Source: JBBDWJ01 sp040902925 (lineage in GTDB: Bacteria > Acidobacteriota > Terriglobia > Bryobacterales > UBA6623). From it: a stretch of 24,015 nucleotides of DNA. Each line of letters opens with the position of its first letter. Position 1 is the first letter of the stretch. This document shows positions 1 to 8,178 of the stretch, one piece after another. Below the pieces are notes generated by a model. It did not search any database, was not told the origin of the DNA, and worked only from the letters and a program-made list of their open reading frames with translations. Where the stretch lies: the NCBI GenBank assembly GCA_040902925.1, contig JBBDWJ010000192.1:1-24015 (forward strand), written 5' to 3'. Position numbers and translations under genes: made by a program.

Positions 1-183
1 GTCCGAGCCGTGAAAGATCACGAGCTCGCGTTACTAGCCTGCGCAGCTGTGTTCAGTTTTCCAAGGTATGAGGAATTGCGCGATCAGCTACTTAAGGCGC
101 TGGCCGGGCCGTTGCGCGAACTGAATGCTCTGCTCGGTGATCCCAACGAACATGGTCTTCTCGACTTGGAGTTGGACAAGTGA
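1..183 (+). CDS. C-terminal end of an unidentified protein (partial)
   Basis: Frame 1 is open from the left edge to a TGA at 181-183, giving the last 60 residues of a protein whose start lies outside the window. The fragment is Leu- and acid-rich, ends in LELDK and looks helical, with no motif I recognise. Its stop overlaps the GTG start of the integrase by four bases (GTGA at 180-183), so the two genes are probably translated together and both belong to the integrated element. An excisionase or small regulatory protein is possible from position alone, but nothing in the sequence shows it. Confidence 0.6.
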   Translation, partial: VRAVKDHELALLACAAVFSFPRYEELRDQLLKALAGPLRELNALLGDPNEHGLLDLELDK

Positions 184-1382
184 AAGGCAGCGTCCGTAAA
201 CTCACCCTGCCGTCCGGTACCGTCGTCTGGCGCCTTCAGGTCGATGCCGGGCGGGACGAGCACGGCAAGCGCATCCGAATCAACAAGAGCTTCTCCAAAA
301 AGGGCGAAGCCGAAGACTCACTGACACGACTGCTCCAGGAGCGGGCCGAGGGTTCGCTCGTCAAGCCATCTCCGCAGACGTTCGGGGAGTTCCTCGCAGA
401 ATGGCTGCGCGAGTATGCGCAGCGCAACGTGAGTCCCAAGACGGCCGAGCGCTACGGCCAGCTTGCCCAATACGCGATTGACGGTCTCGGGTCGGTAGCG
501 CTACAGGAGCTGTCGACGTTGACCCTGGAGCGATTCTACAGCCAACTCCGGGACGGCAAAGGCAAGTCTGGGAAGCCGCTCGCGCCGCGCACGGTGCGCC
601 ATGTCCACGACACGCTACGCGGCGCCCTCAACACGGCGTTGCGTTGGCGGCTGCTCAAGGTGAATCCGGCGATCCCTTGCCGACTGCCCAGGATCGAGCG
701 GCAGGAAGCCCGCATCGTTGAAGATGCTCAGCTCGGAGCGTTGATTGACGCCGCCCGCAACCACGCATGGGCCTACGCCATGTTGGTGCTCGACAGCGCC
801 ACGGGCCTGAGGCGGGGCGAACTCTGCGGCTTGCGGTGGCCCGATGCCGACCTGGACGGCGCCGCGTTGACGGTTGCCAGGAGCCTGGAACAAACGAAAG
901 CCGGGCTGCGCATTAAGCCGCCCAAAAACGGCAAGACCCGACGACTGACGCTGCCGGCCGCCGCGGTGGACGTGCTCCGAGAACACAAACAGGCGCAGCA
1001 GCGGAACCGCCGGCTGTTCGGGAAAGACTACAGCACGGATCTGGACTTGATTTTCTGCTCACCCAATGGTGACTACCTGAAGCCGAACACGGTCAGTCCC
1101 GCGATCGCCGAGCTTGCCGCCAGGGTGGGGCTGAAGGGAATCGGGCTGCACTCACTGAGACACACGCACGGCTCGCAGCTTCTCGCCGCCGGCGTTCCCC
1201 TGCCGACCGTCTCAAAGCGCCTCGGACACAGCAGCGTGGCGGTAACGGCCGCAATCTATGCCCATGCCTTCGCGGCCGATGAAATCGCAGCCGCGGACGC
1301 CTGGGAAGCGAGGCTTGGGGACAGTATTCGCAAGGCTTCTAAGCCCCGCTTGCAGGTGGTAGCGCGTGGGAAAACCGGCTGA
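180..1382 (+). CDS. Tyrosine-family site-specific integrase
   Basis: A 400-residue phage/ICE-type integrase that would cut and rejoin DNA at a short attachment core. The N-terminal ~60 residues resemble the arm-binding domain of Tn916/phage-type integrases. A SAM-like core-binding domain follows at about 65-165 and the catalytic domain at about 180-375. All catalytic residues are visible: R211 in TGLRRGE, the beta-hairpin lysine around K249/K252 in PKNGKTRR, H324-R327 in HSLRH, H350 in LGHSS and the nucleophile Y360 in IYAHA. It starts with GTG, with GGAG about nine bases upstream inside the preceding gene. It reads toward the 3' end of the tRNA-Glu about 110 bp away, the arrangement expected when the tRNA is the attachment site. 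It appears intact and potentially active. Confidence 0.95.
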   Translation: MKGSVRKLTLPSGTVVWRLQVDAGRDEHGKRIRINKSFSKKGEAEDSLTRLLQERAEGSLVKPSPQTFGEFLAEWLREYAQRNVSPKTAERYGQLAQYAIDGLGSVALQELSTLTLERFYSQLRDGKGKSGKPLAPRTVRHVHDTLRGALNTALRWRLLKVNPAIPCRLPRIERQEARIVEDAQLGALIDAARNHAWAYAMLVLDSATGLRRGELCGLRWPDADLDGAALTVARSLEQTKAGLRIKPPKNGKTRRLTLPAAAVDVLREHKQAQQRNRRLFGKDYSTDLDLIFCSPNGDYLKPNTVSPAIAELAARVGLKGIGLHSLRHTHGSQLLAAGVPLPTVSKRLGHSSVAVTAAIYAHAFAADEIAAADAWEARLGDSIRKASKPRLQVVARGKTG

Positions 1383-1431
1383 GCACCGCGAGGCACAAAA
1401 CGCCTAGCGCAAAAGCTGGCGCAACCCTGCC

Positions 1432-1449
1432 GTCACCACATGTCACCAC
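1432..1449. repeat. Short direct repeat GTCACCAC between integrase and tRNA
   Basis: GTCACCAC occurs at 1432-1439 and again at 1442-1449, a 10-bp period, in the 113-bp gap between the integrase stop and the tRNA. Paired short direct repeats near an attachment core can be arm-type integrase binding sites. That role is only inferred from position here. Confidence 0.3.
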
Positions 1450-1495
1450 GGAAGCCGATAATGGCAGGTAAGTAATTGAAAATACACGATAATAG

Positions 1496-1573
1496 TGGCG
1501 TCCCCAGCGGGATTTGAACCCGCGTCGCCGCCGTGAAAGGGCGGTGTCCTAGGCCAGGCTAGACGATGGGGAC
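1496..1573 (-). tRNA. tRNA-Glu (anticodon UUC)
   Basis: Read on the minus strand, the 5' arm GTCCCCA pairs with TGGGGAC and is followed by discriminator G and an encoded CCA (1498-1496). The anticodon stem CCGCC/GGCGG encloses the loop CTTTCAC, giving anticodon UUC at 1537-1535. The D arm begins GTCTAG and ends AGGAC, and the T arm contains GGTTCAAATCC. The total is 78 nt with CCA. The 3' end faces the integrase, so the 3' half is the likely attachment core for the element on the left. Confidence 0.96.
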
Positions 1574-1879
1574 TTCCTAGGCGGGAAAACTTACAGCCTC
1601 AGTCTATCGGGAGCCCACTGGTGCGGTCAACTGCGCCCGGATGCGGCCAGGGGCCCGGCCGATCGACGCGCCCAAACGTCAAGGGATGTTTGCCCTGTGC
1701 GCGTGACCTACGCGCAACGTGTACCGGACAGCATCTACTACTGACCAGCCGCTGGTCTTGTCTTCATAGGCGAGATGCGCGCGTTTGGACGCGACCGTCC
1801 CGGGCCACCGCGGCTCAACCGATCAACGGATGAACCGATCAACGGATCAACCGATCAACCGATCAACGGATCAACGGCC
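1574..1879. other. Non-coding gap between tRNA-Glu and ggt
   Basis: About 300 bp with no convincing gene. The short open frames here have no start signal or recognisable content. The right third is occupied by the 8-bp tandem repeat listed separately. No clear terminator hairpin with a U-tract is visible. Confidence 0.6.
1812..1875. repeat. 8-bp tandem repeat (S-GATCAAC, 8 units)
   Basis: Eight head-to-tail 8-mers. The first (GGCTCAAC, 1812-1819) is degenerate; then CGATCAAC and GGATCAAC (one GGATGAAC) alternate irregularly to 1875. The array ends four bases before the stop codon of the minus-strand ggt gene (1882-1880), so it lies in that gene's 3' untranslated region. Every good unit carries a GATC site. 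The period of 8 argues against a coding origin; slipped-strand expansion is the simplest explanation. Confidence 0.9.
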
Positions 1880-3565
1880 CTACCACCCCGCCACGCCGCC
1901 GTCCTTGCGGGGATCGCTGCCGCCGATCAGCACGCCGCGGTCCCAGTCGATCTGAATCGCTTGATAGCCGCCGAAAATTCCGGGGCGCCAGCCGATGCTG
2001 TGGCCTCGGCGGCTCAGGTCGGTGATGGTTGTCGCGTCGATGCCGGATTCGAGCGCCACGCCGTCCACGGGCGAGTGGCGAAAGCGCGCGGCCTCGCCGG
2101 CGTCTTGCACGTTCATGCCGAACTCGATCATGTTCAGCAGCACCTGCACGTGTCCCTGCGGCTGCATGTCGCCGCCCATCACCCCGAACGACAGCCATGG
2201 CTTGTTGTCCCGGAACGCCATCGCGGGGATGATCGTCTGATAAGGGCGCTTGCGCCCCGCTAGGCGGTTGGGGTGGCCTGGGTCGAGCGAAAACAGCGCG
2301 CCGCGGTTTTGCAAAAGGATGCCCGTGTCGGGAACCACCACGCCCGAACCGAACTGCCAAAAAATGCTGTTGATGAACGACACGACATTGCGGTCTTTGT
2401 CGGCGACCGTGAGATAGACCGTGTCGCCATTGCGCGTAAGAAATTCGACGCGCTGGTCGATGCCCGACTTGACCTCGCCCGCGGCGCGCTTGGCGTCAAT
2501 ACGTTTGCGCTGCTCGCGGCCGTATTCCTTGGAGATGATTTTTTCGACCGGCAAGCGCGCCCTCTCGGGGTCGGCCAGCCAGGCGTCGAGGTCCGCGAAC
2601 GCCAGCCGTTTGGCTTCGATCAGCAGGTGCAGATAGTCGGCCGAATTGTGGCCCAGAGAACGGACATCGTCGCCCTCGATGATATTCAGCATCTCTAGAG
2701 CGGCCATGCCTTGCCCGTTGGGGGGAAGCTCGTAGATCTTGTTCCCTCTGTAGGTCGTACTGATAGGCTCTACCCAGTCGGAATGCTGGTAGGCCATGTC
2801 TTCCATCGTCACCGGCCAGTCGAGCTTGTTGAGGCGCTCGACGGTGCGGCGTGCGATCTCGCCCTTGTAGAAGGCGTCGCGGCCGCCGGCGGCGATTTTG
2901 CGTAGCGTTTCAGCCAGAGGCTTGTTGACGAAGACATCGCCGTGGGCGGGCGCCTTGCCGTTCTTGTAGTAAGCGCGCGCGAATTCCTTGTCGTTGAACA
3001 GCGCTGCGTTGTCGTACGAGCCCCAATCGGCGGCGATGATCTCCGACACCGGGAAGCCGTTCTCGGCGTACTCGATGGCCGGAGCCAGCACTTCGGCGAA
3101 ACTCATCGTGCCGTATTTTTCAAGCAGCGCCGCCCAGCCGTCAACCGCGCCCGGGATGCTCACCGAAAAGGCCCCGCGCACGGGAACGCGGTCCAGGTTG
3201 CGCTGCTGGAAGAAGTCGATATCGGCGGCCGCGGGCGAAAAGCCGCTGGCGTTCAGCCCGGCGAGTTCGCCCTTCGACGTATAGACCATGGCGAACACGT
3301 CGCCGCCAAGCCCCGTCATCATCGGTTCGACAACGGCCAGCGCCGCCGCCGTCGCTACCGCCGCGTCGATCGCGTTGCCGCCCTGCTGCAAAATGCGCAG
3401 GCCGGCCTGCGCGGCTAGCGGCTGGCTGGTCGCGACCATGCCGTTGCGCGCCAACACAGCCGAGCGCCCCGATTCGGCGCGCCCCGCCGGCCGGTCCGCG
3501 CTAAACAGAGCGGCGGCGAAAAAGAGCCCGCAGAACAAAACTTTGGCGAGAGATGGATCGAGCAT
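1880..3565 (-). CDS. ggt: Gamma-glutamyltransferase (gamma-glutamyltranspeptidase), secreted
   Basis: A 561-residue member of the Ntn-hydrolase GGT family, which cleaves and transfers the gamma-glutamyl group of glutathione and related amides outside the cytoplasm. Residues 1-25 form a signal peptide. The N-terminal region carries GGNAIDAAVA and GLGGDVFAM. The autoprocessing site and nucleophile is T382 in NGDTVYLTVAD, typical of the YwrD-like branch rather than the E. coli TTHYS form. SFINS, KRPYQTIIP and GVMGGDMQPQGH follow. I chose the ATG at 3565 because it starts directly at the signal peptide, with GAGG just upstream. An in-frame GTG at 3604 adds 13 residues but lies inside a palindromic repeat and upstream of a TACAAT -10-like box. 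Length and motifs are normal, so the enzyme is probably functional. Confidence 0.93.
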   Translation of the reverse strand: MLDPSLAKVLFCGLFFAAALFSADRPAGRAESGRSAVLARNGMVATSQPLAAQAGLRILQQGGNAIDAAVATAAALAVVEPMMTGLGGDVFAMVYTSKGELAGLNASGFSPAAADIDFFQQRNLDRVPVRGAFSVSIPGAVDGWAALLEKYGTMSFAEVLAPAIEYAENGFPVSEIIAADWGSYDNAALFNDKEFARAYYKNGKAPAHGDVFVNKPLAETLRKIAAGGRDAFYKGEIARRTVERLNKLDWPVTMEDMAYQHSDWVEPISTTYRGNKIYELPPNGQGMAALEMLNIIEGDDVRSLGHNSADYLHLLIEAKRLAFADLDAWLADPERARLPVEKIISKEYGREQRKRIDAKRAAGEVKSGIDQRVEFLTRNGDTVYLTVADKDRNVVSFINSIFWQFGSGVVVPDTGILLQNRGALFSLDPGHPNRLAGRKRPYQTIIPAMAFRDNKPWLSFGVMGGDMQPQGHVQVLLNMIEFGMNVQDAGEAARFRHSPVDGVALESGIDATTITDLSRRGHSIGWRPGIFGGYQAIQIDWDRGVLIGGSDPRKDGGVAGW

Positions 3566-3590
3566 CACGCCTCGATTGTACCTGCTCTGC

Positions 3591-3679
3591 GTGAGGACCG
3601 GCACTCTTGCCGGTACACTGCCGTTTCAAAACACCTCGCCGCTTTGCGGCGAAGGACCGGCACGAGTACCGGTCCTCAC
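3591..3679. repeat. Palindromic three-hairpin repeat element
   Basis: A 26-bp imperfect inverted repeat (3591-3616 against 3654-3679, 23 of 26 matching) begins GTGAGGACCGG and ends CCGGTCCTCAC. Each arm can also fold by itself: ACCGGCA-CTCT-TGCCGGT on the left, and GGACCGG...CCGGTCC on the right. A perfect 7-bp hairpin with a TTT loop (3636-3652, TCGCCGC/GCGGCGA) lies between them. It sits between the minus-strand PQQ-like gene and ggt. The form is that of a dispersed REP/MITE-like element; it could also act as a processing or termination structure. Confidence 0.8.
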
Positions 3680-3686
3680 AGACTGC

Positions 3687-5009
3687 TTACTTTTCCGAAA
3701 CACAAAACAGCGTCGTCTCGCTGCGCAGAAAAATCTCGCCGGCAACGATCGCCGGTGACGCAATGAACGAATGATCTTTGAAACTGTTCACCGCAAGGGC
3801 CTCATACTCCGGCCCCATCTTGAGCACGATCACATCGCCCTGCTCGCTCGAAAGGTAAAGCTTGCCGGCGGCGCCCACGAGCGAAGCCTTGAAGCTGTAA
3901 GGATTCGGCAGCCGCACCTGGTGATAGAACGGCTCGCCGGTCTTGGCGTCGAACGCGCTGATGAAACCGCGGTCGGTGAGCACGTAGAGCCTGCCATCGT
4001 CGAGCACCGGCGAAGCGGTGTAGGCCGTGCCGCGCGTCTCGCTCCACAACACGGCGTCGGTGCCCGTGAGATCGCCCTCGCGCCCCAGGCGGATCGCCAT
4101 CAGGTTCGGGTCGCGGTGCCCGCTCATCACCAACACCACATCCCCCATCTGCACCGGCGCGGGAATCACGTTCGTACCCAGCCCGGCGCATTCCCAGATG
4201 AGCTTGCCGGTCTCGAGGTCATAGCTGCGCACCTTGGCGGTTGCCGCAACGATCACCTGCTTGCGCCCGGCGTGCTCGGCCACAAAAGGCGCCGCCCAGG
4301 CGCTCACCTCATCGCGAGTCTGGCGCCATAACTCCGCGCCCGTACTCTTGTTCAGCGCGACCAGAAACGAGTCGCGCTCCTGATCGAAGCCCAGCAGCAG
4401 CGTATCACCTTCGAGCACCGCCGCCGTGCCTTCGCCAAAGGCATTGCGCATCCGCATTTTGACGTTGAGGTCTTTCTTCCATTGCAGATTGCCATCGAGA
4501 TCGTATGCGTAGATGCCGCGCGAGCCGAAGAAGGCGAAGACGTGCTTGCCGTCGGTCACCGGGGAGTTCGAAGCGAAACTGCCATAGCGTTCGTGATAGC
4601 CTTCGTGCGGCGTCGCGGTGATCGCGGTTTTTTGCCACAGAATCTTGCCTGTGTCTTTATCAATGCAAATGAGATCGAAATTATGCGCCGTCAACGCGCC
4701 GCCCACCGTGCGGCGTCCTTCCGCCGGCGCGGCCGCTGGTCCCGCGGCTTCTCCTACTTGGATCGCCGTCGTCACAAAAAGCTTGTTCTGCCAGATCACG
4801 GGCGAGGAATGTCCCTTGCCGGGAAGGTCCAACTTCCACTTCACCTTTTCGGTGGCGCTGAATTTTAGCGGCGCATCGGAAACGGCCATGCCGTCGTTTT
4901 CAGGACCACGCCAGCTCGGCCAATGGTCGGCTTCGAGAGCCATCGGGGCTAGCAGGCCGGCCAGCGCGGCCAATGGGCCAAGGCGCCGAAACTTGAAGTC
5001 AAGATTCAC
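3687..5009 (-). CDS. PQQ-like (quinoprotein-like) beta-propeller protein, exported
   Basis: 440 residues. A signal peptide (about 1-27, ending LEA) precedes the family's typical opening PSWRGPENDG. Seven or so propeller blades follow, each marked by a D-x-x-TG-K/E-x-x-W type turn: DKDTGKILW, DLDGNLQWKKD, NKSTGAELW, DLETGKLIW and DAKTGEPF. The fold is that of PQQ-like repeat/BamB-related propellers. I see no enzyme domain or heme site, so a catalytic role should not be assumed. The GTG start at 5009 is supported by a strong AGGAGGAG about five bases upstream. It is divergent from msrA and upstream of ggt on the same strand, separated from ggt by the palindromic element, so co-transcription is uncertain. 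Confidence 0.85.
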   Translation of the reverse strand: MNLDFKFRRLGPLAALAGLLAPMALEADHWPSWRGPENDGMAVSDAPLKFSATEKVKWKLDLPGKGHSSPVIWQNKLFVTTAIQVGEAAGPAAAPAEGRRTVGGALTAHNFDLICIDKDTGKILWQKTAITATPHEGYHERYGSFASNSPVTDGKHVFAFFGSRGIYAYDLDGNLQWKKDLNVKMRMRNAFGEGTAAVLEGDTLLLGFDQERDSFLVALNKSTGAELWRQTRDEVSAWAAPFVAEHAGRKQVIVAATAKVRSYDLETGKLIWECAGLGTNVIPAPVQMGDVVLVMSGHRDPNLMAIRLGREGDLTGTDAVLWSETRGTAYTASPVLDDGRLYVLTDRGFISAFDAKTGEPFYHQVRLPNPYSFKASLVGAAGKLYLSSEQGDVIVLKMGPEYEALAVNSFKDHSFIASPAIVAGEIFLRSETTLFCVSEK

Positions 5010-5060
5010 GTTTCTCCTCCTGTGTCTGCTTTAGCGTTACATAATTTGGACACGCACGCC

Positions 5061-5141
5061 CTGTGCCGTGATCCTTTGGTGCTGTGCCGTGATCCTTTGG
5101 TGCTGAGCCATGATACTTTGGGCGCTGTGCCATGATAAGGG
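5061..5141. repeat. 21-bp tandem repeat in the msrA / propeller divergent region
   Basis: Two perfect copies of CTGTGCCGTGATCCTTTGGTG (5061-5081, 5082-5102) are followed by a diverged third unit of 22 bp (5103-5124) and a partial fourth (5125-5141). The array fills much of the 216-bp gap between the divergent start codons of the PQQ-like gene and msrA. It could be read on the minus strand as a seven-residue repeat, but that frame has no protein-like context. Tandem regulator binding or simple slippage are the main options. Confidence 0.85.
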
Positions 5142-5225
5142 CGAGCGGATCGGCCGGCCGCCCAGCCGTGGGGTCCATCGCCAACACTCGTTCGTAACTT
5201 CACAACGCAAGGACTGGGGAGACCT

Positions 5226-5696
5226 ATGAAAGCCACTTTTGGAGCGGGCTGTTTCTGGGGCGTGGAAGCCCAGTTTCGTCAACTCAAAGGCGTCACGTCC
5301 ACAGCGGTAGGTTACATGGGAGGGACGCTCGATAGCCCGACCTACCAGGATGTCTGTACCGATCGCACCGGCCACGCCGAAGTCGTCGAAGTCGAATACG
5401 ACCCCGCGCGCCTGTCCTACGAAGATCTGCTCGAAGTGTTTTGGGCCAACCACGACCCGACGACCCTGAACCGCCAGGGCCCCGACGTCGGCCGGCAATA
5501 CCGTTCGGCAATTTTTTTCCACTCGCCCGAGCAGGAAGCCGCCGCGCGTGCTTCGAAGGAAGAGTTGGAGCAAAGCAAGCGTTTCCGGTCGCCCATTGTC
5601 ACTGAAATCGTGCCCGCCAACAAGTTCTGGCGAGGCGAAGAGTACCACCAGCAGTATTTGGAAAAACGAGGGTTGGCGCACTGCTCGATTCAGTAG
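5226..5696 (+). CDS. msrA: Peptide-methionine (S)-S-oxide reductase MsrA
   Basis: 156 residues reducing methionine-S-sulfoxide in proteins and free methionine, recycled by thioredoxin. The catalytic motif GAGCFWG is at 6-12 with nucleophile C9. GYMGG, the conserved H-A-E-V-V-E-V segment and the FFHSPEQ/F-W-x-E-EYHQQYL C-terminal blocks are in place. C153 in the AHCSIQ tail is the probable resolving cysteine. No signal peptide is present, so it is cytoplasmic. The ATG at 5226 is supported by GGGGAG about five bases upstream. It is monocistronic or leads into the lipoprotein gene 154 bp downstream. Confidence 0.96.
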   Translation: MKATFGAGCFWGVEAQFRQLKGVTSTAVGYMGGTLDSPTYQDVCTDRTGHAEVVEVEYDPARLSYEDLLEVFWANHDPTTLNRQGPDVGRQYRSAIFFHSPEQEAAARASKEELEQSKRFRSPIVTEIVPANKFWRGEEYHQQYLEKRGLAHCSIQ

Positions 5697-5850
5697 CGTC
5701 AATAGCGGTCGCTTGCTCCGAAGACGTCAGCAGTAGAGACGCGCACCGGCAGGAACAGGAGCAGGGAAGTCGTTTATCAAGCTCGCGAATTCTCCGCCGA
5801 GTGCGCCGTTGGATTGAACCCGCGCAAGACGTGCGAATCGCCGTAACGAG

Positions 5851-7365
5851 ATGGAAAGACCTCACGCCACTCTTATCGCAATCGCAGCGCTCACGATCGG
5901 CGTGACGCTGCTGGGATGCGAGAGCGGCCGCGGCGCGGCAGCCGAAACGAACAGCAAGGGATTCGCCGACCCGTCGCCGCCGAAGATCGAGAAGCCGAAA
6001 GAAACCAAGCCGCCGGCCGCGCGAAAAAACTCCGCAGCCAAGTTCCACCAAAGACCTAAACCGCTTCCCGCAGGAGCGGTGACCCACGACTGGACCTCCT
6101 TCCTGGGTCCGACGCACAACGCGGTCTCCACCGAGACGAAACTGCTGCGCGAGTTTCCGCCGCAAGGGCCCACGCTCGTTTGGGAAATGCGAAAAGGAAC
6201 CGGCTACAGCTCGCCCGCGATCGCCGGAGAGCGCCTGGTCTTCCTGCATCGCGAACAAGACCAGGAAATCGTCGAGTGCCTGCGCCCGGAAACCGGCGAG
6301 CGCTACTGGCAGTTTCGCTACGCGACGCGTTTTGAAGACCGCTACGGATACAACAACGGGCCGCGCGCCAGCCCGGTTATCGACGGCGACCGCGTTTACA
6401 TCTATGGCGCCGAAGGCAAGCTGCATTGCCTGAATATCGAGACCGGCCAAGTGCTGTGGAAGCGCGACCTCGCCGCGGAATTCAAGGTGCCGCAAGAGTT
6501 TTTCGGCACCGCGACAACGCCGCTGCTCGAAAACGATCTGTTGATCTTCAACATCGGCGCACCTGGAGGGCCGACCGTCGCCGCGTTCGACAAAACGACA
6601 GGCAAGATGCGATGGGGAGCGGGAGAACAATGGGGCCCAAGCTACGCCTCGCCTGTTCCCGCCGAAGTTCACGGCCGCCGCCGTATCTTCGTCTTCGCCG
6701 GAGGCGAGAGCCGCCCGCCGACAGGGGGCCTGCTGGTGCTCGACCCCGCCAACGGAAAGGTCGATTTCAGTTTTCCGTGGCGAAGCCGCACCTACGAATC
6801 GGTCAACGCCTCGACACCGCTGATCATCGGCAATCAGGTTTTGATCTCCGCCACCTACCGCACTGGAGCAGCGCTGCTCAATCTGCTCGCGGACGGCAGC
6901 CACTCCGTCGCGTGGACGTCGCCCGAGTTCGACCTGCACTGGACGATTCCGATTCACCGCAACGGCTATCTCTACGCCTTCGCCGGCCGCAACGAGCCCG
7001 ACGCCGCGCTGATGGCCGTCGATCTCGCGACGGGAAAAACCGCCTGGCGCGAAGTGCCCGAATGGCAGGAAACTGTCGAAGTCCACGGCGCGAAGCGAAC
7101 GATCTACGAAAGCACCTACCGGGGCTCGCTGTTAGATGTCGACAGCCGCTTTCTGGCACTAGGCGAACACGGCCACCTGCTGTGGCTCGAGCTATCCCCA
7201 TCGGGATACAAACAGCTATCACGAACGCAACTCTTTCGCGCCACCGAAACCTGGACTCCGCCCGTGATCAGTCGCGGCCTGCTCTACGTAACGCAAAATC
7301 ACCGCGACCCGCTAGCCGGCACAAACCCGCGCCTGCTGTGCTACGACCTGCGCGCGAACAAATAG
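5851..7365 (+). CDS. PQQ-like beta-propeller lipoprotein
   Basis: 504 residues. The N-terminal signal ends in a lipobox LLGC with the lipidated cysteine at C23. A Pro/Lys-rich linker (about 35-75) and then a propeller domain follow. Blade signatures include RPETGERYW, NIETGQVLWKRD, DKTTGKMRW, DPANGKVDF and DLATGKTAW. The fold is the same family as the protein encoded at 3687-5009, but the two are not close copies. It is probably anchored in the periplasmic face of a membrane. No heme, metal or catalytic motif is evident, so the function is unknown. The ATG at 5851 has only a weak purine stretch (AACGAG) in front of it, but it is the start that gives a complete lipoprotein signal. Confidence 0.85.
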   Translation: MERPHATLIAIAALTIGVTLLGCESGRGAAAETNSKGFADPSPPKIEKPKETKPPAARKNSAAKFHQRPKPLPAGAVTHDWTSFLGPTHNAVSTETKLLREFPPQGPTLVWEMRKGTGYSSPAIAGERLVFLHREQDQEIVECLRPETGERYWQFRYATRFEDRYGYNNGPRASPVIDGDRVYIYGAEGKLHCLNIETGQVLWKRDLAAEFKVPQEFFGTATTPLLENDLLIFNIGAPGGPTVAAFDKTTGKMRWGAGEQWGPSYASPVPAEVHGRRRIFVFAGGESRPPTGGLLVLDPANGKVDFSFPWRSRTYESVNASTPLIIGNQVLISATYRTGAALLNLLADGSHSVAWTSPEFDLHWTIPIHRNGYLYAFAGRNEPDAALMAVDLATGKTAWREVPEWQETVEVHGAKRTIYESTYRGSLLDVDSRFLALGEHGHLLWLELSPSGYKQLSRTQLFRATETWTPPVISRGLLYVTQNHRDPLAGTNPRLLCYDLRANK

Positions 7366-7405
7366 CCGGACGCGATCCTCAAACCGCATATCAGAAGGCT
7401 ACTCT

Positions 7406-8178
7406 TTGCCAGACTGGTTGGCCGGGAATAACGAGCCCATGGTGATCACAGAGAAGATTCTCGAAATTCGAGAGCAGGGTTTTTGTGTACTGAGAACGCA
7501 TTTTCCGCGGCCCCTGATTGAAGCCTGCCGGGACGCGTTTTGGCCGGTTCTGCTCGACTATCTTAAGACCCACGGTTGCGACCCGAATCGCGGCCCGCAT
7601 CGCCATTTCTTGCCGATGCCGTTCGAGCCGCCGTGCTTTGCTCCGGAATTCTTTTTTGACGCCGAAATATTGAGCATCGTGCGCGGCGTGCTGGACGATC
7701 GCGTCGTCGCCGACCAGTGGAACTGCGATGTGCCGCTCCTAGGGTCGATTTATCAAGGCGCGCACGTTGACTACCAGCGTCCGTTATTTAGCGAAGCTCC
7801 CGACCTGTTGTTGCCCGCTTATATGTTGGTAGTTAGTTTTGGTTTGGTTCGGATAACGGCGGATGATGGCGCTGTCGAATTGCACCCGGCACGCACCGGC
7901 TGCCCCGCAAGGAAGCGCTTCGAGCGGTGGAAGCGGCTGCAATGGAAATGCGGCCCGTGCCGTTGGAGATAGGAGACGTACTGATCCGCCATCCCTGGGC
8001 ATTGCACCGAGGCACGCCCAATTCAACGGACACGCCGCGCGCCCTTGTCAGTGTCCGTTATGTACGCCGCTGGTATGCCGATGACAGTCGCGCGGTCAAT
8101 TCCATTCCTTTCGCCACCTGGGAATCGCTGACGGCGGAGCAACAGACGTTGATGCGCTTTCCGGTTGGAGACCGATAG
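7406..8178 (+). pseudogene. Phytanoyl-CoA dioxygenase (PhyH)-like gene broken by a frameshift
   Basis: The first frame (TTG at 7406 or ATG at 7439) codes for a PhyH-type Fe(II)/2-oxoglutarate oxygenase up to ADDGAVEL near 7881, including the iron-binding HVD of QGAHVDY (H120, D122 from the TTG). The family sequence then continues in frame 1 as APGTHRLPRKEALRAVE and runs to the TAG at 8178. That part includes the distal histidine in HPWALHRGTPN and the Arg of ALVSVRY. One missing base around 7880-7884 (GAATTG-CACCCGG) explains everything: inserting a single G gives GAVELAPGTH, the usual family wording. In the original frame the protein instead ends in a nonsense tail at 7972. The cause is either a recent loss-of-function mutation or a sequencing error. 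Confidence 0.82.

Noticed and set aside
5061..5141. CRISPR-like array
   Set aside because: Units are directly adjacent with no spacers and no cas genes are present. The same holds for the 8-bp array at 1812-1875.
4999..5187. Possible small protein with APKDHGT repeats coded by the 21-bp array
   Set aside because: The repeated peptide is simply the 21-bp unit read in frame. The frame runs into the start of the propeller gene and has no independent support.
5599..7086. A 495-codon open frame on the minus strand antisense to the PQQ-like lipoprotein
   Set aside because: The plus strand codes a clear lipoprotein with a lipobox and propeller blades. The antisense frame has no signal, domain or start site and reflects high GC content.
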